64,000 nt of DNA from an uncultured Oscillospiraceae bacterium (GCA_900541975.1 UQLR01000011.1:1-64000); one strand, 5' to 3'; shown: positions 1 to 9,767, numbered from the stretch's first letter. Made by a program: numbers and translations. The notes: a model not told the origin generated them from the letters alone.

Positions 1-11
1 AATCTTCCCTT

Positions 12-671
12 TTATTTTTCCAAAGCTCTCATACGTTTAGCGGGATTGCCCAACACAGTCGTACCAGACTTAACATTGCCAAACACAACACTGCCAGCAG
101 CAATTATTACTCTATCTCCTATATTTTTCCTAGGTACAATAAAGGTATGCCCCCCAACTGTAACCTGTTTTCCTATTTTGCAATATCCACTGATACTAGT
201 GCCTGGCATTATGCATGAATATTTACCAATAAATACATCATGCCCTAAGGATACTCCACTATTAATAAAGACACCATCTTCAATATTCATATTGACAGAC
301 AACAAGGTATGACCTACAATTACACAATCTTTACCTATTTTTGTAGAAGGAGGAACATAGACATCTGGAGCTATTAAAGATTCAAATTTAACACCGTTAT
401 CCTCTAAAAAATCATGAATTTTCTTTTTTACATCAACATTAGCTATAGAACAAGTGCAAAATACCTCTTTATGTCGAAAAATCCACTCGCTGTTCCCTAA
501 TATTTTATAACCGTTAATATTAGTTCCAACCTTGACATTATCATCTAAAAAACCTAATAAATCATACTTGCCAATGTTCCCCTTCTTTATTTCAATCGAA
601 TTGATAATTTCAATCATATTAGCTATTTCTCTAGCCAAGCCACCAGCACCATACAATACAATCTTTTTCAT
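12..671 (-). CDS. pglD: PglD/NeuD-like sugar O/N-acetyltransferase
   Basis: 219 aa. The N-terminus has a small nucleotide-binding fold (VLYGAGGLAREIAN, residues 5-18) typical of PglD_N. From about residue 100 it becomes a left-handed beta-helix of hexapeptide repeats (IGKDCVIVGH, IEDGVFINSG, IGKYSCIMPG, IGDRVIIAAG). His144 in SLGHDVFIG matches the catalytic His of the PglD/NeuD family. These enzymes use acetyl-CoA to acetylate an amino sugar; in the bacillosamine route PglD makes UDP-diNAc-bacillosamine. It is the last of four minus-strand genes (dehydratase, aminotransferase, sugar transferase, acetyltransferase), which supports that assignment. The gene is clearly more AT-rich than the dehydratase gene. 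NeuD-like O-acetyltransferase activity is the main alternative. Confidence 0.8.
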   Translation of the reverse strand: MKKIVLYGAGGLAREIANMIEIINSIEIKKGNIGKYDLLGFLDDNVKVGTNINGYKILGNSEWIFRHKEVFCTCSIANVDVKKKIHDFLEDNGVKFESLIAPDVYVPPSTKIGKDCVIVGHTLLSVNMNIEDGVFINSGVSLGHDVFIGKYSCIMPGTSISGYCKIGKQVTVGGHTFIVPRKNIGDRVIIAAGSVVFGNVKSGTTVLGNPAKRMRALEK

Positions 672-696
672 ACTAATTTGTCTCCCAAAAATCTAC

Positions 697-1320
697 TTAC
701 TTTTCTTCCCCAGTAAATTTCTCCATAGTAGCAGAACCTTTAGAATTAATTCCTGCTTTATTTAGAACAACGAATATTGTTTTTAATATAATCTTCCAGT
801 CACCTATAAAAGAAATATTATCAATGTATTTTATATCCCAAGAAAATTTTTCCGTCCAAGAGATAGCATTTCTACCATTAATCTGTGCTAATCCAGTAAT
901 CCCAGGACGCACTTCGTGTCTTCTAGCTTGTTTCTTATTATAAATAGTTAAATATTCTACAAGCAACGGTCTAGGACCCACAACACTCATATCTCCTTTT
1001 AAAATATTCCATAATTCTGGCAACTCATCCAAAGATGTGCTTCTTAATTTTTTCCCAAATGCAGTTAATCTGACATCATCTGGCAATAATATACCTTTGT
1101 CATCAACCTCATTAGTCATAGTGCGAAACTTATAAATTTCAAATATTTCACCATTTATACCGGGCCTTTTTTGCTTAAATAAAATAGGTGTCCCGAATTT
1201 AAAATATACTAAAACAGCTATAATAAATAATACAGGGCTCAATATAATTATTGCTGTTAAAGCACATATGAAATCTTGAAATCTTTTTATATACTTTTCA
1301 TAAAATCCTCTTTTATGCAT
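697..1320 (-). CDS. pglC: Initiating sugar-phosphate transferase (PglC/WcaJ family)
   Basis: 207 aa, the length of the minimal catalytic unit. A hydrophobic segment at about residues 15-40 (ALTAIIILSPVLFIIAVLVY) is followed by the family motifs KFRTM, a DE pair in SLDELPELWNIL, and MSVVGPRPLL. Such monotopic phosphoglycosyl transferases move a sugar-1-phosphate from a UDP-sugar to undecaprenyl phosphate on the inner membrane face, starting capsule, O-glycan or glycoprotein assembly. The neighbouring genes suggest UDP-diNAc-bacillosamine as the donor. It lies 25 nt upstream of pglD and is similarly AT-rich. Substrate is inferred from context only. Confidence 0.88.
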   Translation of the reverse strand: MHKRGFYEKYIKRFQDFICALTAIIILSPVLFIIAVLVYFKFGTPILFKQKRPGINGEIFEIYKFRTMTNEVDDKGILLPDDVRLTAFGKKLRSTSLDELPELWNILKGDMSVVGPRPLLVEYLTIYNKKQARRHEVRPGITGLAQINGRNAISWTEKFSWDIKYIDNISFIGDWKIILKTIFVVLNKAGINSKGSATMEKFTGEEK

Positions 1321-1348
1321 ATGATCTTATTAATCCTTTACATATTAT

Positions 1349-2605
1349 CTATTTAAAACAATTCTTAATAATCTCAATTACTGTATCCTGCTGCTCCGGT
1401 GTCATCTTGTTATCGCTGGGCAAGCATAAGCCTCTGTGAAAAATATCCATACCGACGTCTTTTCCAACACTACCTCCGCCGATATAGGCGTTAGTCTTAG
1501 CACGGCCGTCGCCTTCCCTTGTTACAAAACCATTCATCCTGTAAATAGGCTGCATATGCATCGGCTTCCAGATTGGCCTTCCTTCAGCGTTATAAAACAC
1601 CAAAGTTTCTAAAATTTCTGTTGGACAGGTCTTTCCTGCTTCACTTACATACAATGCTTCCTGTTCGCCGCGTACCTGCTTGCACATAGCTTCCGGATTC
1701 AGCAGCAGGCAGGATAACCAGTAGTTTGGTTCAGATTTTTCTGCATCAAATGGATTCATCATCACAGGTAAATCTTTAAACCCTTCCTTATAGCGCTCAT
1801 AGATAGCTTTCTTCTGAGCGATATGTTCCTCTAAATATGGATACTGACCTCTGACAACACCTGCAATAACATTACTCATTCGGTAGTTATAACCCAGCTC
1901 TTCATGCTGATACCAGGGTGCGTTTTCTCTGGACTGAGTAGACCATTTTCTTACTTTATTTGCAGCTTCCAAATCATCTGTCAAAAGCATTCCGCCAGAG
2001 GAACCGGTAATGATTTTATTACCGTTGAAGCTAATGCAGTTATAATCGCCAAAAGTACCGGTCTGTCTCCCCTTGTAAGAAGCGCCAAGAGATTCAGCGG
2101 CATCCTCTATAATAGCTGCTCCATACTGATCACAGACAGCTTTGATTTCTTCAATCTTTCCAGGCGTACCATAAAGATGAGCTATAACAACTGTCCTGAC
2201 CTCCGGATAAAGCTCAAAAGCTTTTGCAAGAGCAACAGGATCCATATTCCACGTATCATATTCCGTATCAATAAAAACCGGCTCTCCACCTTCGTACACT
2301 ACCGGATTTACAGTTGCATCAAAGGTCATATCGCTGCAAAATACTTTATCTCCTGGTTTTACACCTGCCAGCTTAACTGCCATATGCAGAGCAGCTGTGC
2401 CGGCAGAAAGTGCTACAGCATATTTACAGCCAACTTTTGCGCAGGTTATACGCTCCGCTTCATCAATATTCTTTCCTACCGTCGACATCCAGTTGGTTTC
2501 ATAAGCTTCGGTAACATATTTCAGTTCCTCGCCGTGCATAGTAGGCGAACTGAGCCATACTTTTTTTATAAACGGTTCAAACTTTTTAACATTGTCACTT
2601 CTCAT
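1349..2605 (-). CDS. pglE: DegT/DnrJ/EryC1-family PLP sugar aminotransferase (PglE-like)
   Basis: 418 aa. The fold-type I signature is complete: SAGTAALHMAV (residues 67-77), EDAAESLGASYKG (168-179) and the PLP lysine K197 in FNGNKIITGSSGG. The usual Tyr/Ser-His-Lys site of this family reads N-G-N-K here, as in the 4-keto-6-deoxy-sugar aminotransferases. The enzyme would transfer an amino group from glutamate to the 4-keto sugar made by the dehydratase encoded 11 nt upstream, giving UDP-4-amino-4,6-dideoxy-GlcNAc. Order and strand with the dehydratase, sugar transferase and acetyltransferase support the bacillosamine pathway. Other 4-amino sugars cannot be excluded. Confidence 0.85.
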   Translation of the reverse strand: MRSDNVKKFEPFIKKVWLSSPTMHGEELKYVTEAYETNWMSTVGKNIDEAERITCAKVGCKYAVALSAGTAALHMAVKLAGVKPGDKVFCSDMTFDATVNPVVYEGGEPVFIDTEYDTWNMDPVALAKAFELYPEVRTVVIAHLYGTPGKIEEIKAVCDQYGAAIIEDAAESLGASYKGRQTGTFGDYNCISFNGNKIITGSSGGMLLTDDLEAANKVRKWSTQSRENAPWYQHEELGYNYRMSNVIAGVVRGQYPYLEEHIAQKKAIYERYKEGFKDLPVMMNPFDAEKSEPNYWLSCLLLNPEAMCKQVRGEQEALYVSEAGKTCPTEILETLVFYNAEGRPIWKPMHMQPIYRMNGFVTREGDGRAKTNAYIGGGSVGKDVGMDIFHRGLCLPSDNKMTPEQQDTVIEIIKNCFK

Positions 2606-2616
2606 TACAATCCCCT

Positions 2617-4497
2617 CTAATCCTTGATTCTGTTCGGTGTATATGTAGGCACTACTTGCTTCAGCATTCTTACTACGTTTTCTTCATCTGTCTGCTCCAG
2701 CAGCTTCTGTACCCATACATCCATTTCTTTTTTACCTGTTTTTTTGATTTTTGCTGTAAAGATCTTTTCGTGGCAGGTCTCTTCTGTTCCGTCTTCGGCT
2801 GACAGCAGCTCTTCAAACAGCTTTTCACCGGGGCGCAGCCCTGTAAACTTGATTGGCACGTCTTTATACGGAACCTTGCCGTACATGCGAATGAGGTTTT
2901 CAGCAAGCGTTGTAATTTTAACGGGCGCGCCCATGTCCAGCACAAAAATTTCGCCGCCGTGCGCCATGGCGGCCGCCTGCAAAACAAGCGACACGGCTTC
3001 CGGTATGGTCATGAAATAGCGGATGATGTCCGGGTGGGTAACGGTGATGGGTTTGCCGCTTTCGATTTGTCTTTTAAACAGCGGGATAACGGAGCCGTTG
3101 GAGCCAAGCACGTTGCCAAAGCGCGTGGTGACAAACTCGGTTTTGCTGTTGCCAAACTGCGCCATGTACTGTACGATCATTTCGCAGCAGCGCTTGGTTG
3201 CGCCCATGACGTTGGTGGGATTGACCGCTTTGTCTGTGGAGATCATCACAAATTTTTCCACGCCGTAAAATTCTGAAAGAGAAGCTACGTTAAATGTGCC
3301 CAACACGTTGTTTTTAACGGCCTCCTCGGGGGAGGTCTCCATCAGCGGCACATGCTTGTGCGCCGCGGCGTGGAATACAAGCTGCGGTTTGTATTTTTCA
3401 AAGATGCGCTTCATTTTTTCATGGTCGCGTACAGATGCGATCAGTGTGACAAGATGAAAGCTGTCCTCGTCGTGCTCCATCAGAAGCTCCTGCTGAATAT
3501 CATACGCATTGTTTTCATAGATGTCTACAATAATGATCTGTTTGGGGTGGTATTTGGCGATCTGGCGCGTAAGTTCAGAACCGATGGAGCCGCCACCGCC
3601 GGTGATCATGCATACCTTGCCGTCGACAAAGCGCTTAATATCTTTTTTATCAAAGGTGATTGGCTCCCGACCGAGCAGATCTTCTACCTTGATATCTGCA
3701 ATTTGCGGCATGATGTTGAGCTTGTCCCCGTCGAAAAGCAGTTGGCTTAAGTACGGAACAATTTTAATTTTGCAGGAGGTTTCGGAACAAAGGTCCAGAA
3801 TATAGCGGCGCTCGGCCTCTGTGCAGGAAGGAATGGCAAAAATAATGACGTCGATTTCCTGTTCCTTACACAGGCGGATGATGTCTTCACTGGTTCCCAG
3901 CACACGTATGCCGCGTATTTCTGTTTTGTATTTTTTGGGATCGTCGTCCACAATGCACACGGGAAAATAGTCGTTGCAGGGATTTTTGGGGTCGTTACCC
4001 GCGTTTTGAATCTCTTTTAAAATAATTTTGCAGGCTTGCCCCGCACCCACGATCAGCGTGCGCTTTTTAATTTCGTTTTTGCCCTCGTCAACCAAAACCA
4101 GAAAGGTTTTGCGGAACATAATGCGGAACAGAACAATGCCGCAGGTGCCGATGACAAACTGTAAAATTAAAAAGTGAAGAAACTGGCTGACCTGCGCTTC
4201 GGGATATAGCAGATAGGTGATCAGAAGCACCACAAGGCTGCCGCAGAGCATACCCACCACGCAGGAAAGGTAATCTTTTAAATTAAAATAGCGCCACAGC
4301 TTGGCGTAAGCGCCGCTCATCAGCAGAAAGGCAAAGCATAAAAACACCAGCAGTACTGTAAAAACGCCCAGTTGCGAGGGCCACAGCGCTTTTATTTTAA
4401 AAAGGTCGAGCAGATAGTTGGTTAAAAGGGAGCTTACACAGATGATGAACATATCTGCAAGTGCAAGAACGACCTTTCTTGGATTAACTTTTTTCAT
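2617..4497 (-). CDS. pglF: Membrane-bound UDP-GlcNAc 4,6-dehydratase (PglF/CapD/WbpM type)
   Basis: 626 aa, the usual length of the long membrane-bound dehydratases. Four N-terminal transmembrane helices (about residues 10-130) are followed by a CoA-binding-like Rossmann domain (TLIVGAGQACKIIL, about 150). A catalytic SDR domain follows: GGGGSIGSELTRQI near 300 binds NAD, then STDKAVNPTNVMGATKR. The Met-X3-Lys in place of the SDR Tyr-X3-Lys is typical of PglF/WbpM. It converts UDP-GlcNAc to UDP-4-keto-6-deoxy-GlcNAc. It is the first gene after a consensus promoter at 4601-4629 and is more GC-rich than pglC and pglD, so the operon looks compositionally mosaic. Confidence 0.9.
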   Translation of the reverse strand: MKKVNPRKVVLALADMFIICVSSLLTNYLLDLFKIKALWPSQLGVFTVLLVFLCFAFLLMSGAYAKLWRYFNLKDYLSCVVGMLCGSLVVLLITYLLYPEAQVSQFLHFLILQFVIGTCGIVLFRIMFRKTFLVLVDEGKNEIKKRTLIVGAGQACKIILKEIQNAGNDPKNPCNDYFPVCIVDDDPKKYKTEIRGIRVLGTSEDIIRLCKEQEIDVIIFAIPSCTEAERRYILDLCSETSCKIKIVPYLSQLLFDGDKLNIMPQIADIKVEDLLGREPITFDKKDIKRFVDGKVCMITGGGGSIGSELTRQIAKYHPKQIIIVDIYENNAYDIQQELLMEHDEDSFHLVTLIASVRDHEKMKRIFEKYKPQLVFHAAAHKHVPLMETSPEEAVKNNVLGTFNVASLSEFYGVEKFVMISTDKAVNPTNVMGATKRCCEMIVQYMAQFGNSKTEFVTTRFGNVLGSNGSVIPLFKRQIESGKPITVTHPDIIRYFMTIPEAVSLVLQAAAMAHGGEIFVLDMGAPVKITTLAENLIRMYGKVPYKDVPIKFTGLRPGEKLFEELLSAEDGTEETCHEKIFTAKIKKTGKKEMDVWVQKLLEQTDEENVVRMLKQVVPTYTPNRIKD

Positions 4498-4600
4498 TTC
4501 ACCATACCCTGTCCTGCGGCGGCTGCAAAAGCCGCCTGTTTAAATTTTTGGGGAAATGTGCATGCAAAATACACAGAATTTGGCCTTTAATAGATTAGGA

Positions 4601-4629
4601 ATTATAGCATAAAGTGCGGAAAATGTCAA
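4601..4629 (-). promoter_or_regulatory. Sigma-A-type promoter of the pgl-like operon
   Basis: Read on the minus strand: TTGACA (4629-4624), a 17-nt spacer, TATAAT (4606-4601). Both boxes match the consensus exactly. The start codon of the dehydratase gene lies about 100 nt downstream at 4497. The rest of the 4498-4719 gap holds a short GC hairpin near 4514-4530 and nothing else I can identify. Confidence 0.85.
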
Positions 4630-4719
4630 TATTAGACAAATCCGGGTGTGGAAATATTGTATAAAGCATATATCCTTAAAACACTGAAAAAATGAACGTT
4701 GTTTGGCAAGCGCGTACGA

Positions 4720-6123
4720 TTAAAGTTTTCTACCCATCAGAACACCCATGACCGAAGCCATCATCAACCCTCTGGTCCAGCCGCTGGAATCGCCCAGGCA
4801 ATGCAGGCCGCGGATATTGGTGCGAAACTCGCTGTCCATCTTTACGCGGTTGCTGTAAAATTTCAGCTCCGGCGAATACAGTAAAGTTTCCGTGCTGGCA
4901 AAACCCGGTACTACATGATCCACCGATTGAATAAAATTAATGATATTGAGCATGGATCGATACGGCATGGCAGAGGTGATGTCTCCCGCCACTGCGTCGG
5001 GTATGGTGGGTTTTACGTTTGACTGGTTCAGCTCTTTAGGCCAGGTGCGCTTGCCGTCGAGAATATCGCCATAACGCTGGACCAGAATACGTCCGTTTGC
5101 AAGCATGTTGGTAAGCTCGCCCACCTTTTGCGCGTATGCAATGGGCTGGTTAAACGGCTCTGTAAAGTTATGAGAGCACAAAATGGCAAGGTTTGTATTA
5201 TTGGATTTCATGTCTTTATAGGAATGCCCGTTGACAACAGCAAGGTTGTTGTCGTAATTTTCCTGGCTGACAAAGCCGCCGGGATTTTGACAAAAGGTAC
5301 GTACTTTGTTTTTAAACGGCTTTGGGTAACCAATGAGCTTGGATTCGTACAAAACTTCATTGACTTCTTCCATAATCTCGTTACGGACTTCAATGCGCAC
5401 ACCGACGTCTACCGTGCCGGGTTGATGGGCGATGTTGTGTTCCAAACATATTTTTTCCAGCCAGTCGGCGCCTTTTCGGCCCGTTGCCACGATGATATTT
5501 TCACCTTGTATCATTTGTGTTTGCCCGTTTTTATATACGCTTTCTACAATCACGCCGGTACAAACGCCGTTTTGGATGAGCAAATCCCTGCAGACATAAC
5601 CAAACAGGATCTCTACGCCGTTTTCCAGCAGATAAGATTCAATTTCTTTATAAAGAGATTGCGCCTTTTCGGTGCCCAGATGACGAATGGGGCAGTCCAC
5701 AAGTTTTAAGCCGGACTGAATAGCTTTTTTGCGGATTTCTTTGACTTTTTCTTCCTGCCCAACGCCTTCGACCTTTTCTTCCGCGCCAAATTCCAGATAA
5801 ATTTTATCTGTATAGCGTATAGTGTCCTGCACCAGTTCTTCGCCGACCAAAAGCGGGAGATCACCACCCACTTCACAACTGAGGGAAAGCTTGCCGTCTG
5901 AAAACGCCCCGGCGCCGGAAAACCCGGTGGTGATGTGGCAGTAGGGCTTACAATTGACGCAAACTTTCGTTTTAAGCTTGGGGCAACGGCGTTTTTCAAC
6001 GGGGCATCCCTTTTCAATAATCACAATTTTTTTATTTGTATGGCGCCGGAGCATTTCAATTGCGGTAAAGATACCTGCAGGGCCTGCGCCGACAATGACA
6101 ACATCGTAATGCATAGTATTCAT
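4720..6123 (-). CDS. FAD-dependent dehydrogenase (COG2509-like)
   Basis: 467 aa. The N-terminal dinucleotide-binding motif VIVGAGPAGIFTAIEMLRR (residues 9-27) is followed by IIVATGRKGADW around 225 and a C-terminal FAD site ending LHCLGDSSGWTRGL (about 440-455). A Cys-rich stretch near residues 45-65 (CPVEKRRCPKLKTKVCVNCKPYC) is characteristic of this uncharacterised family of FAD proteins in Firmicutes. No substrate can be assigned. Its start overlaps the stop of the upstream HAD gene by 4 nt (6120-6123), so the two are translationally coupled. Confidence 0.75.
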   Translation of the reverse strand: MNTMHYDVVIVGAGPAGIFTAIEMLRRHTNKKIVIIEKGCPVEKRRCPKLKTKVCVNCKPYCHITTGFSGAGAFSDGKLSLSCEVGGDLPLLVGEELVQDTIRYTDKIYLEFGAEEKVEGVGQEEKVKEIRKKAIQSGLKLVDCPIRHLGTEKAQSLYKEIESYLLENGVEILFGYVCRDLLIQNGVCTGVIVESVYKNGQTQMIQGENIIVATGRKGADWLEKICLEHNIAHQPGTVDVGVRIEVRNEIMEEVNEVLYESKLIGYPKPFKNKVRTFCQNPGGFVSQENYDNNLAVVNGHSYKDMKSNNTNLAILCSHNFTEPFNQPIAYAQKVGELTNMLANGRILVQRYGDILDGKRTWPKELNQSNVKPTIPDAVAGDITSAMPYRSMLNIINFIQSVDHVVPGFASTETLLYSPELKFYSNRVKMDSEFRTNIRGLHCLGDSSGWTRGLMMASVMGVLMGRKL

Positions 6124-6860
6124 TCTTCCTCATTGCTTTTACTCGCTTCATTCAGGGAAGGAAGCTCTTGTACAAACTGGTAGAAATCATGAAAGCTGCC
6201 ATGCCTGTAAGTGGAAATGTCTTTGTTTTTACTGTTGATCAAACAGTCTGTGATTAAATATGTATCTATGCCCAGCGCAGCGGCGCACATGTCTTCGTTT
6301 ACGTCGTTGCCTACCATCAGGCAGTCGCCCGGCGCTTTTTCGGCTTTTTGCAGGATTTCCCTGTAATAGCCAAGGTTTGGCTTGCAAAAGGTACAGTGTT
6401 CATAGGTTGTGATAAAATGGAAAATATTGGGGTCTACGCCGGCCCAACGCAGCCGGTTTTGCGTAGCGCTGGCGGGGAAAATGGGATTTGTCGCAGCAAT
6501 CAACCGGTAGCCCTTGTCCTTCAGAAGCTGTGTGCAGGTATGCGCAAGCGGCGTAAAACCTACCATTTGCTTTGCGTTGTTGAATTCATGCATATAAAAT
6601 TTGTCAAATTCAGGCGCAAGTCTTAAAATATCTTGCCCCATAAACAAGGCAAACGATTGCCAGAACCTTTTTTCGTTGGTAATAGAGCCATCGTTTTCTG
6701 CCATGGCTTTCGTACCCGTCCAGATGCCGCGGATCAGCATTTTACTATCCAGGCCAAATGGAATAAATTTTTTTGCAAGCGCGGAAAAATAACCTTCGAC
6801 AAAAGCCTCCTGCTGCATGGGAAGCAATGTGCCGTCCAGATCAAATAAAACCGTATCCAT
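6120..6860 (-). CDS. HAD-superfamily hydrolase (phosphatase)
   Basis: 246 aa. HAD motif I is DLDGTLLP (D6 and D8), motif III is the Lys in FCKPN and motif IV is GNDVNEDM. A helical cap lies between motifs I and II. It is probably a cytosolic phosphatase acting on a small phosphometabolite. The pairing with an FAD-dependent dehydrogenase by a 4-nt overlap gives no clear substrate. The start at 6860 is preceded by AGGAG on the minus strand. Confidence 0.8.
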   Translation of the reverse strand: MDTVLFDLDGTLLPMQQEAFVEGYFSALAKKFIPFGLDSKMLIRGIWTGTKAMAENDGSITNEKRFWQSFALFMGQDILRLAPEFDKFYMHEFNNAKQMVGFTPLAHTCTQLLKDKGYRLIAATNPIFPASATQNRLRWAGVDPNIFHFITTYEHCTFCKPNLGYYREILQKAEKAPGDCLMVGNDVNEDMCAAALGIDTYLITDCLINSKNKDISTYRHGSFHDFYQFVQELPSLNEASKSNEEE

Positions 6861-7087
6861 AGCAAACTCCTATAGAAAAATCTTTATTTTAATACACATT
6901 ATCATACCACATTTTATTTTGGATTTATAGCTGTATTTTATGCCTTTTTCCCGGTGTTCCTTTTTGTTTTTTTAGACAAAAATGCTTAAAAACCGGCGTT
7001 TGTCTCCATAAAAAAGAAAAGGAATGAAAGACAATAAAAGATTTACCCTTCCTGCGTATAAAAATGCGTTGGTTATGGGATAAATAC

Positions 7088-7116
7088 TTGACACAGACTT
7101 GCGCGTTGTCTATAAT
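7088..7116 (+). promoter_or_regulatory. Sigma-A-type promoter of greA-lysS
   Basis: TTGACA (7088-7093), 17-nt spacer, TATAAT (7111-7116), an exact consensus match. The greA start at 7207 is about 85 nt downstream of the expected transcription start. The rest of the divergent 6861-7206 gap is AT-rich with no other feature that I can support. Confidence 0.85.
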
Positions 7117-7206
7117 AAAATCTATTATATAAACGGACATATATTTATAATAAAAGCGTGCTGGCGCCGGTGCGCTGTTACATTGAAAAAAGGATGGTTA
7201 TGTGAA

Positions 7207-7680
7207 ATGCAAAAACAGGTGTTGCTTACCGACGAAGGCCTTAAAAAGCTGGAGGAAGAGCTGGATTTCCTGAAAACGGTCAGAAGGAAGGAAATTGCAG
7301 AAAAGATTAAGGTAGCGTTGTCGTTTGGGGATCTTTCTGAAAACAGCGAATATGATGAAGCCAAAAATGAACAGGCCATGGTGGAATCCAGAATTGTAAC
7401 GATTGAGACCATGCTGAAAAATGTAAAGCTGATTGATGAAAATGAGATCAATACGGAAATTATTCATGTAGGCTCCAGAGCAAAAGTTAAAAATTTGTCG
7501 ACCGGCAGGGAAAGTTCCTATAAAATTGTCGGTTCTAATGAGGCAAATCCGCTGGAAGGGCGTATTTCTGACGAATCTCCTGTTGGCAAAGCACTTTTGG
7601 GGAAAAAGCCGGGGGATAAGACCACGGTAGAAACGCCAGGCGGTACGATTGCGTACGAAGTGCTGGAGATCAGCAAATAA
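7207..7680 (+). CDS. greA: Transcription elongation factor GreA
   Basis: 157 aa, the normal GreA length. The N-terminal coiled coil begins [16 protein letters not shown] and carries the tip acidic residues in [16 protein letters not shown] (about residues 39-54), which enter the RNA polymerase secondary channel to stimulate cleavage of backtracked RNA. The C-terminal FKBP-like domain ends [15 protein letters not shown]. The ATG at 7207 is chosen over a longer in-frame extension because it fits family length and follows an AAAGGATGG site. greA followed by lysS is a conserved pair in Firmicutes. Confidence 0.95.
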   Translation: MQKQVLLTDEGLKKLEEELDFLKTVRRKEIAEKIKVALSFGDLSENSEYDEAKNEQAMVESRIVTIETMLKNVKLIDENEINTEIIHVGSRAKVKNLSTGRESSYKIVGSNEANPLEGRISDESPVGKALLGKKPGDKTTVETPGGTIAYEVLEISK

Positions 7681-7740
7681 GATACCGATGTGTTTTTAAC
7701 GCCACACTTTTGTTAAGGTCTGGCAGACTTATATAAAAGC

Positions 7741-7765
7741 GAAGGCGTGCCTTGTGCACGCCTTC
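7741..7765 (+). terminator. GC-rich hairpin between greA and lysS
   Basis: A perfect 10-bp stem (7741-7750 with 7756-7765) has a 5-nt loop, followed by a weak T-poor tail (TTGCATG). It may act as a partial terminator or attenuator after greA, or as an RNA-stability stem. I saw no T-box consensus near lysS. Confidence 0.4.
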
Positions 7766-7799
7766 TTGCATGTAAAAGGGAAAACAGGAGGAAATAAAA

Positions 7800-9767
7800 A
7801 TGGGGGAACAAACAACGCCGCGCGCTGTGGAAAACCAGAAGGAAGAAGCGGCGCAGGACTTAAATGCGCTTTTACAGATACGCAGAGAGAAGCTTTTGGC
7901 ACTTCAGCAGGAGGGGCGCGACCCTTTTGTTATCACGAAATATGACCAGACGCATCACAGCCAGGAAATCAAGGACAACTATGCCCGGCTGGAAGGAAAG
8001 AAAGTTTCTGTCGCAGGACGTATGATGTCCAAACGTGTGATGGGAAAAGCCTCCTTCTGCAATGTGCAGGATTTGAAGGGTAATATTCAGTCCTACGTGG
8101 CGAGAGACGGCGTGGGGGAGGAAAACTACAAAGCGTTCAAAAAGCTTGATGTGGGCGATGTGGTTGGTATTGTGGGAGAAGTCTTCAAGACAAAAACCGG
8201 GGAGATTTCTGTTCGTGCGTCTGAAGTGACACTGCTTTCTAAAAGTCTTCAGATTCTTCCCGAGAAATTCCACGGGCTGACCAACACGGACATGCGCTAC
8301 CGCCAGAGATATGTGGATTTGATCATGAACCCGGAGGTCAAGGATACATTTATCAAAAGATCAAAAATCATAAGCGCAATCCGCAGATATCTGGACGGAC
8401 AGGGCTTTATGGAAGTGGAAACGCCGATGCTTGTGAGCAACGCGGGCGGTGCCGCTGCCAGGCCGTTTGAGACGCATTTCAATGCGCTGGACGAAGATTT
8501 TAAGCTCCGCATCTCCCTTGAGTTATATCTTAAAAGGCTGATTGTCGGGGGGCTTGAGAGAGTGTACGAGATTGGCCGTGTGTTCCGAAACGAGGGACTT
8601 GACACAAGGCATAATCCGGAGTTTACTTTGATGGAGCTTTATCAGGCATACACAGATTACAATGGAATGATGGATCTGACGGAGAATCTGTACCGCCATG
8701 TGGCGCAGGAGGTCCTCGGCACGACGACGATTGTGTATAACGGAGTTGAGATGGATCTGGGCAAGCCGTTTGAGCGCATCACCATGGTCGACGCGGTGAA
8801 AAAATATGCCGGCGTCGACTGGGACAGGGTGGAAACTCTTGAGCAGGCGAGAGCGCTTGCGAAAGAGCATCACATTGCGTTTGAGGAGCGCCATAAGAAA
8901 GGAGACATCCTTTCTTTGTTCTTTGAGGAATATGCGGAGGAGCATCTGATTCAGCCGACCTTCGTGATGGATCACCCGATTGAGATATCGCCGCTTACCA
9001 AGAAGAAGCCGGAGAATCCGGACTATGTGGAACGTTTTGAGTTTTTTATGAATGGATGGGAGATGGCCAACGCATACTCCGAGCTCAATGATCCGGTTGA
9101 TCAGAGAGAACGCTTCAGGGCACAGGAGGAACAACTGGCACAGGGCGACGAGGAGGCCAACACCACAGATGAAGATTTTTTGAATGCGCTGCAGATTGGT
9201 ATGCCTCCGACGGGAGGCATTGGATTTGGAATTGACAGAATGTGCATGCTGTTTACAGACAGCGCGGCGATCAGGGACGTTCTGCTCTTCCCCACCATGA
9301 AACCCTTGAAAGATGTAAATGCGGGAAATGATGTAGTAAATCGTGCTTCCGAAACCGCCTCGAATGATGTAAAAGCCGAGCCGGAAAAGATCGATTTCTC
9401 CAAAGTAGAAATCGAGCCTTTGTTCAAGGATTTTGTAGATTTTGAGACTTTCAGCAAGTCTGATTTCCGTGCGGTCAAGGTGCTTGCCTGTGAAGCTGTG
9501 CCGAAATCTAAGAAGCTCCTGAAATTCACGCTAGATGACGGTACAGGCGAAAACAGGACGATTTTAAGCGGTATTCACGAGTATTACGAGCCGGAAGAAC
9601 TGGTGGGCAAGACCTGCATTGCAATCGTAAACCTACCGCCGAGACCAATGATGGGTATCGACTCTTGCGGTATGCTGATTTCCGCCGTACACCACGAGGA
9701 GGGCGAAGAAAAACTCCATCTGCTGATGGTAGACGATTACATTCCAGCTGGCGCAAAGCTCTATTAA
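7800..9767 (+). CDS. lysS: Lysyl-tRNA synthetase (class II) with C-terminal Trbp111-like domain
   Basis: 655 aa, about 150 longer than a minimal LysRS. An N-terminal OB-fold ([18 protein letters not shown]) is followed by the class II core: motif 2 in [17 protein letters not shown] and motif 3 in [13 protein letters not shown], ending with LLFPTMKPL near residue 500. A polar linker then leads to a Trbp111/EMAPII-like OB-fold (about 540-655, [22 protein letters not shown] to [15 protein letters not shown]), which in other synthetases improves tRNA binding. Similar extensions occur in some clostridial LysRS. The gene abuts a genomic island, and a relic of another lysS 3' end lies 17 kb downstream at 26899-26979. 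The 3' part may therefore have arrived with the island. Confidence 0.93.
   Translation: MGEQTTPRAVENQKEEAAQDLNALLQIRREKLLALQQEGRDPFVITKYDQTHHSQEIKDNYARLEGKKVSVAGRMMSKRVMGKASFCNVQDLKGNIQSYVARDGVGEENYKAFKKLDVGDVVGIVGEVFKTKTGEISVRASEVTLLSKSLQILPEKFHGLTNTDMRYRQRYVDLIMNPEVKDTFIKRSKIISAIRRYLDGQGFMEVETPMLVSNAGGAAARPFETHFNALDEDFKLRISLELYLKRLIVGGLERVYEIGRVFRNEGLDTRHNPEFTLMELYQAYTDYNGMMDLTENLYRHVAQEVLGTTTIVYNGVEMDLGKPFERITMVDAVKKYAGVDWDRVETLEQARALAKEHHIAFEERHKKGDILSLFFEEYAEEHLIQPTFVMDHPIEISPLTKKKPENPDYVERFEFFMNGWEMANAYSELNDPVDQRERFRAQEEQLAQGDEEANTTDEDFLNALQIGMPPTGGIGFGIDRMCMLFTDSAAIRDVLLFPTMKPLKDVNAGNDVVNRASETASNDVKAEPEKIDFSKVEIEPLFKDFVDFETFSKSDFRAVKVLACEAVPKSKKLLKFTLDDGTGENRTILSGIHEYYEPEELVGKTCIAIVNLPPRPMMGIDSCGMLISAVHHEEGEEKLHLLMVDDYIPAGAKLY

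Noticed and set aside
1904..2620. Long plus-strand open frame opposite the aminotransferase gene
   Set aside because: It is antisense to a gene with complete PLP motifs and has no family features or ribosome site.
4514..4530. GC hairpin as terminator of the FAD gene
   Set aside because: On the minus strand the stem GGCGGCT/AGCCGCC is not followed by a T run, and it lies inside the leader downstream of the pgl promoter.
7681..7799. T-box in front of lysS
   Set aside because: No T-box sequence (GGTGG-type anti-acceptor bulge) is present; only a simple hairpin is seen.
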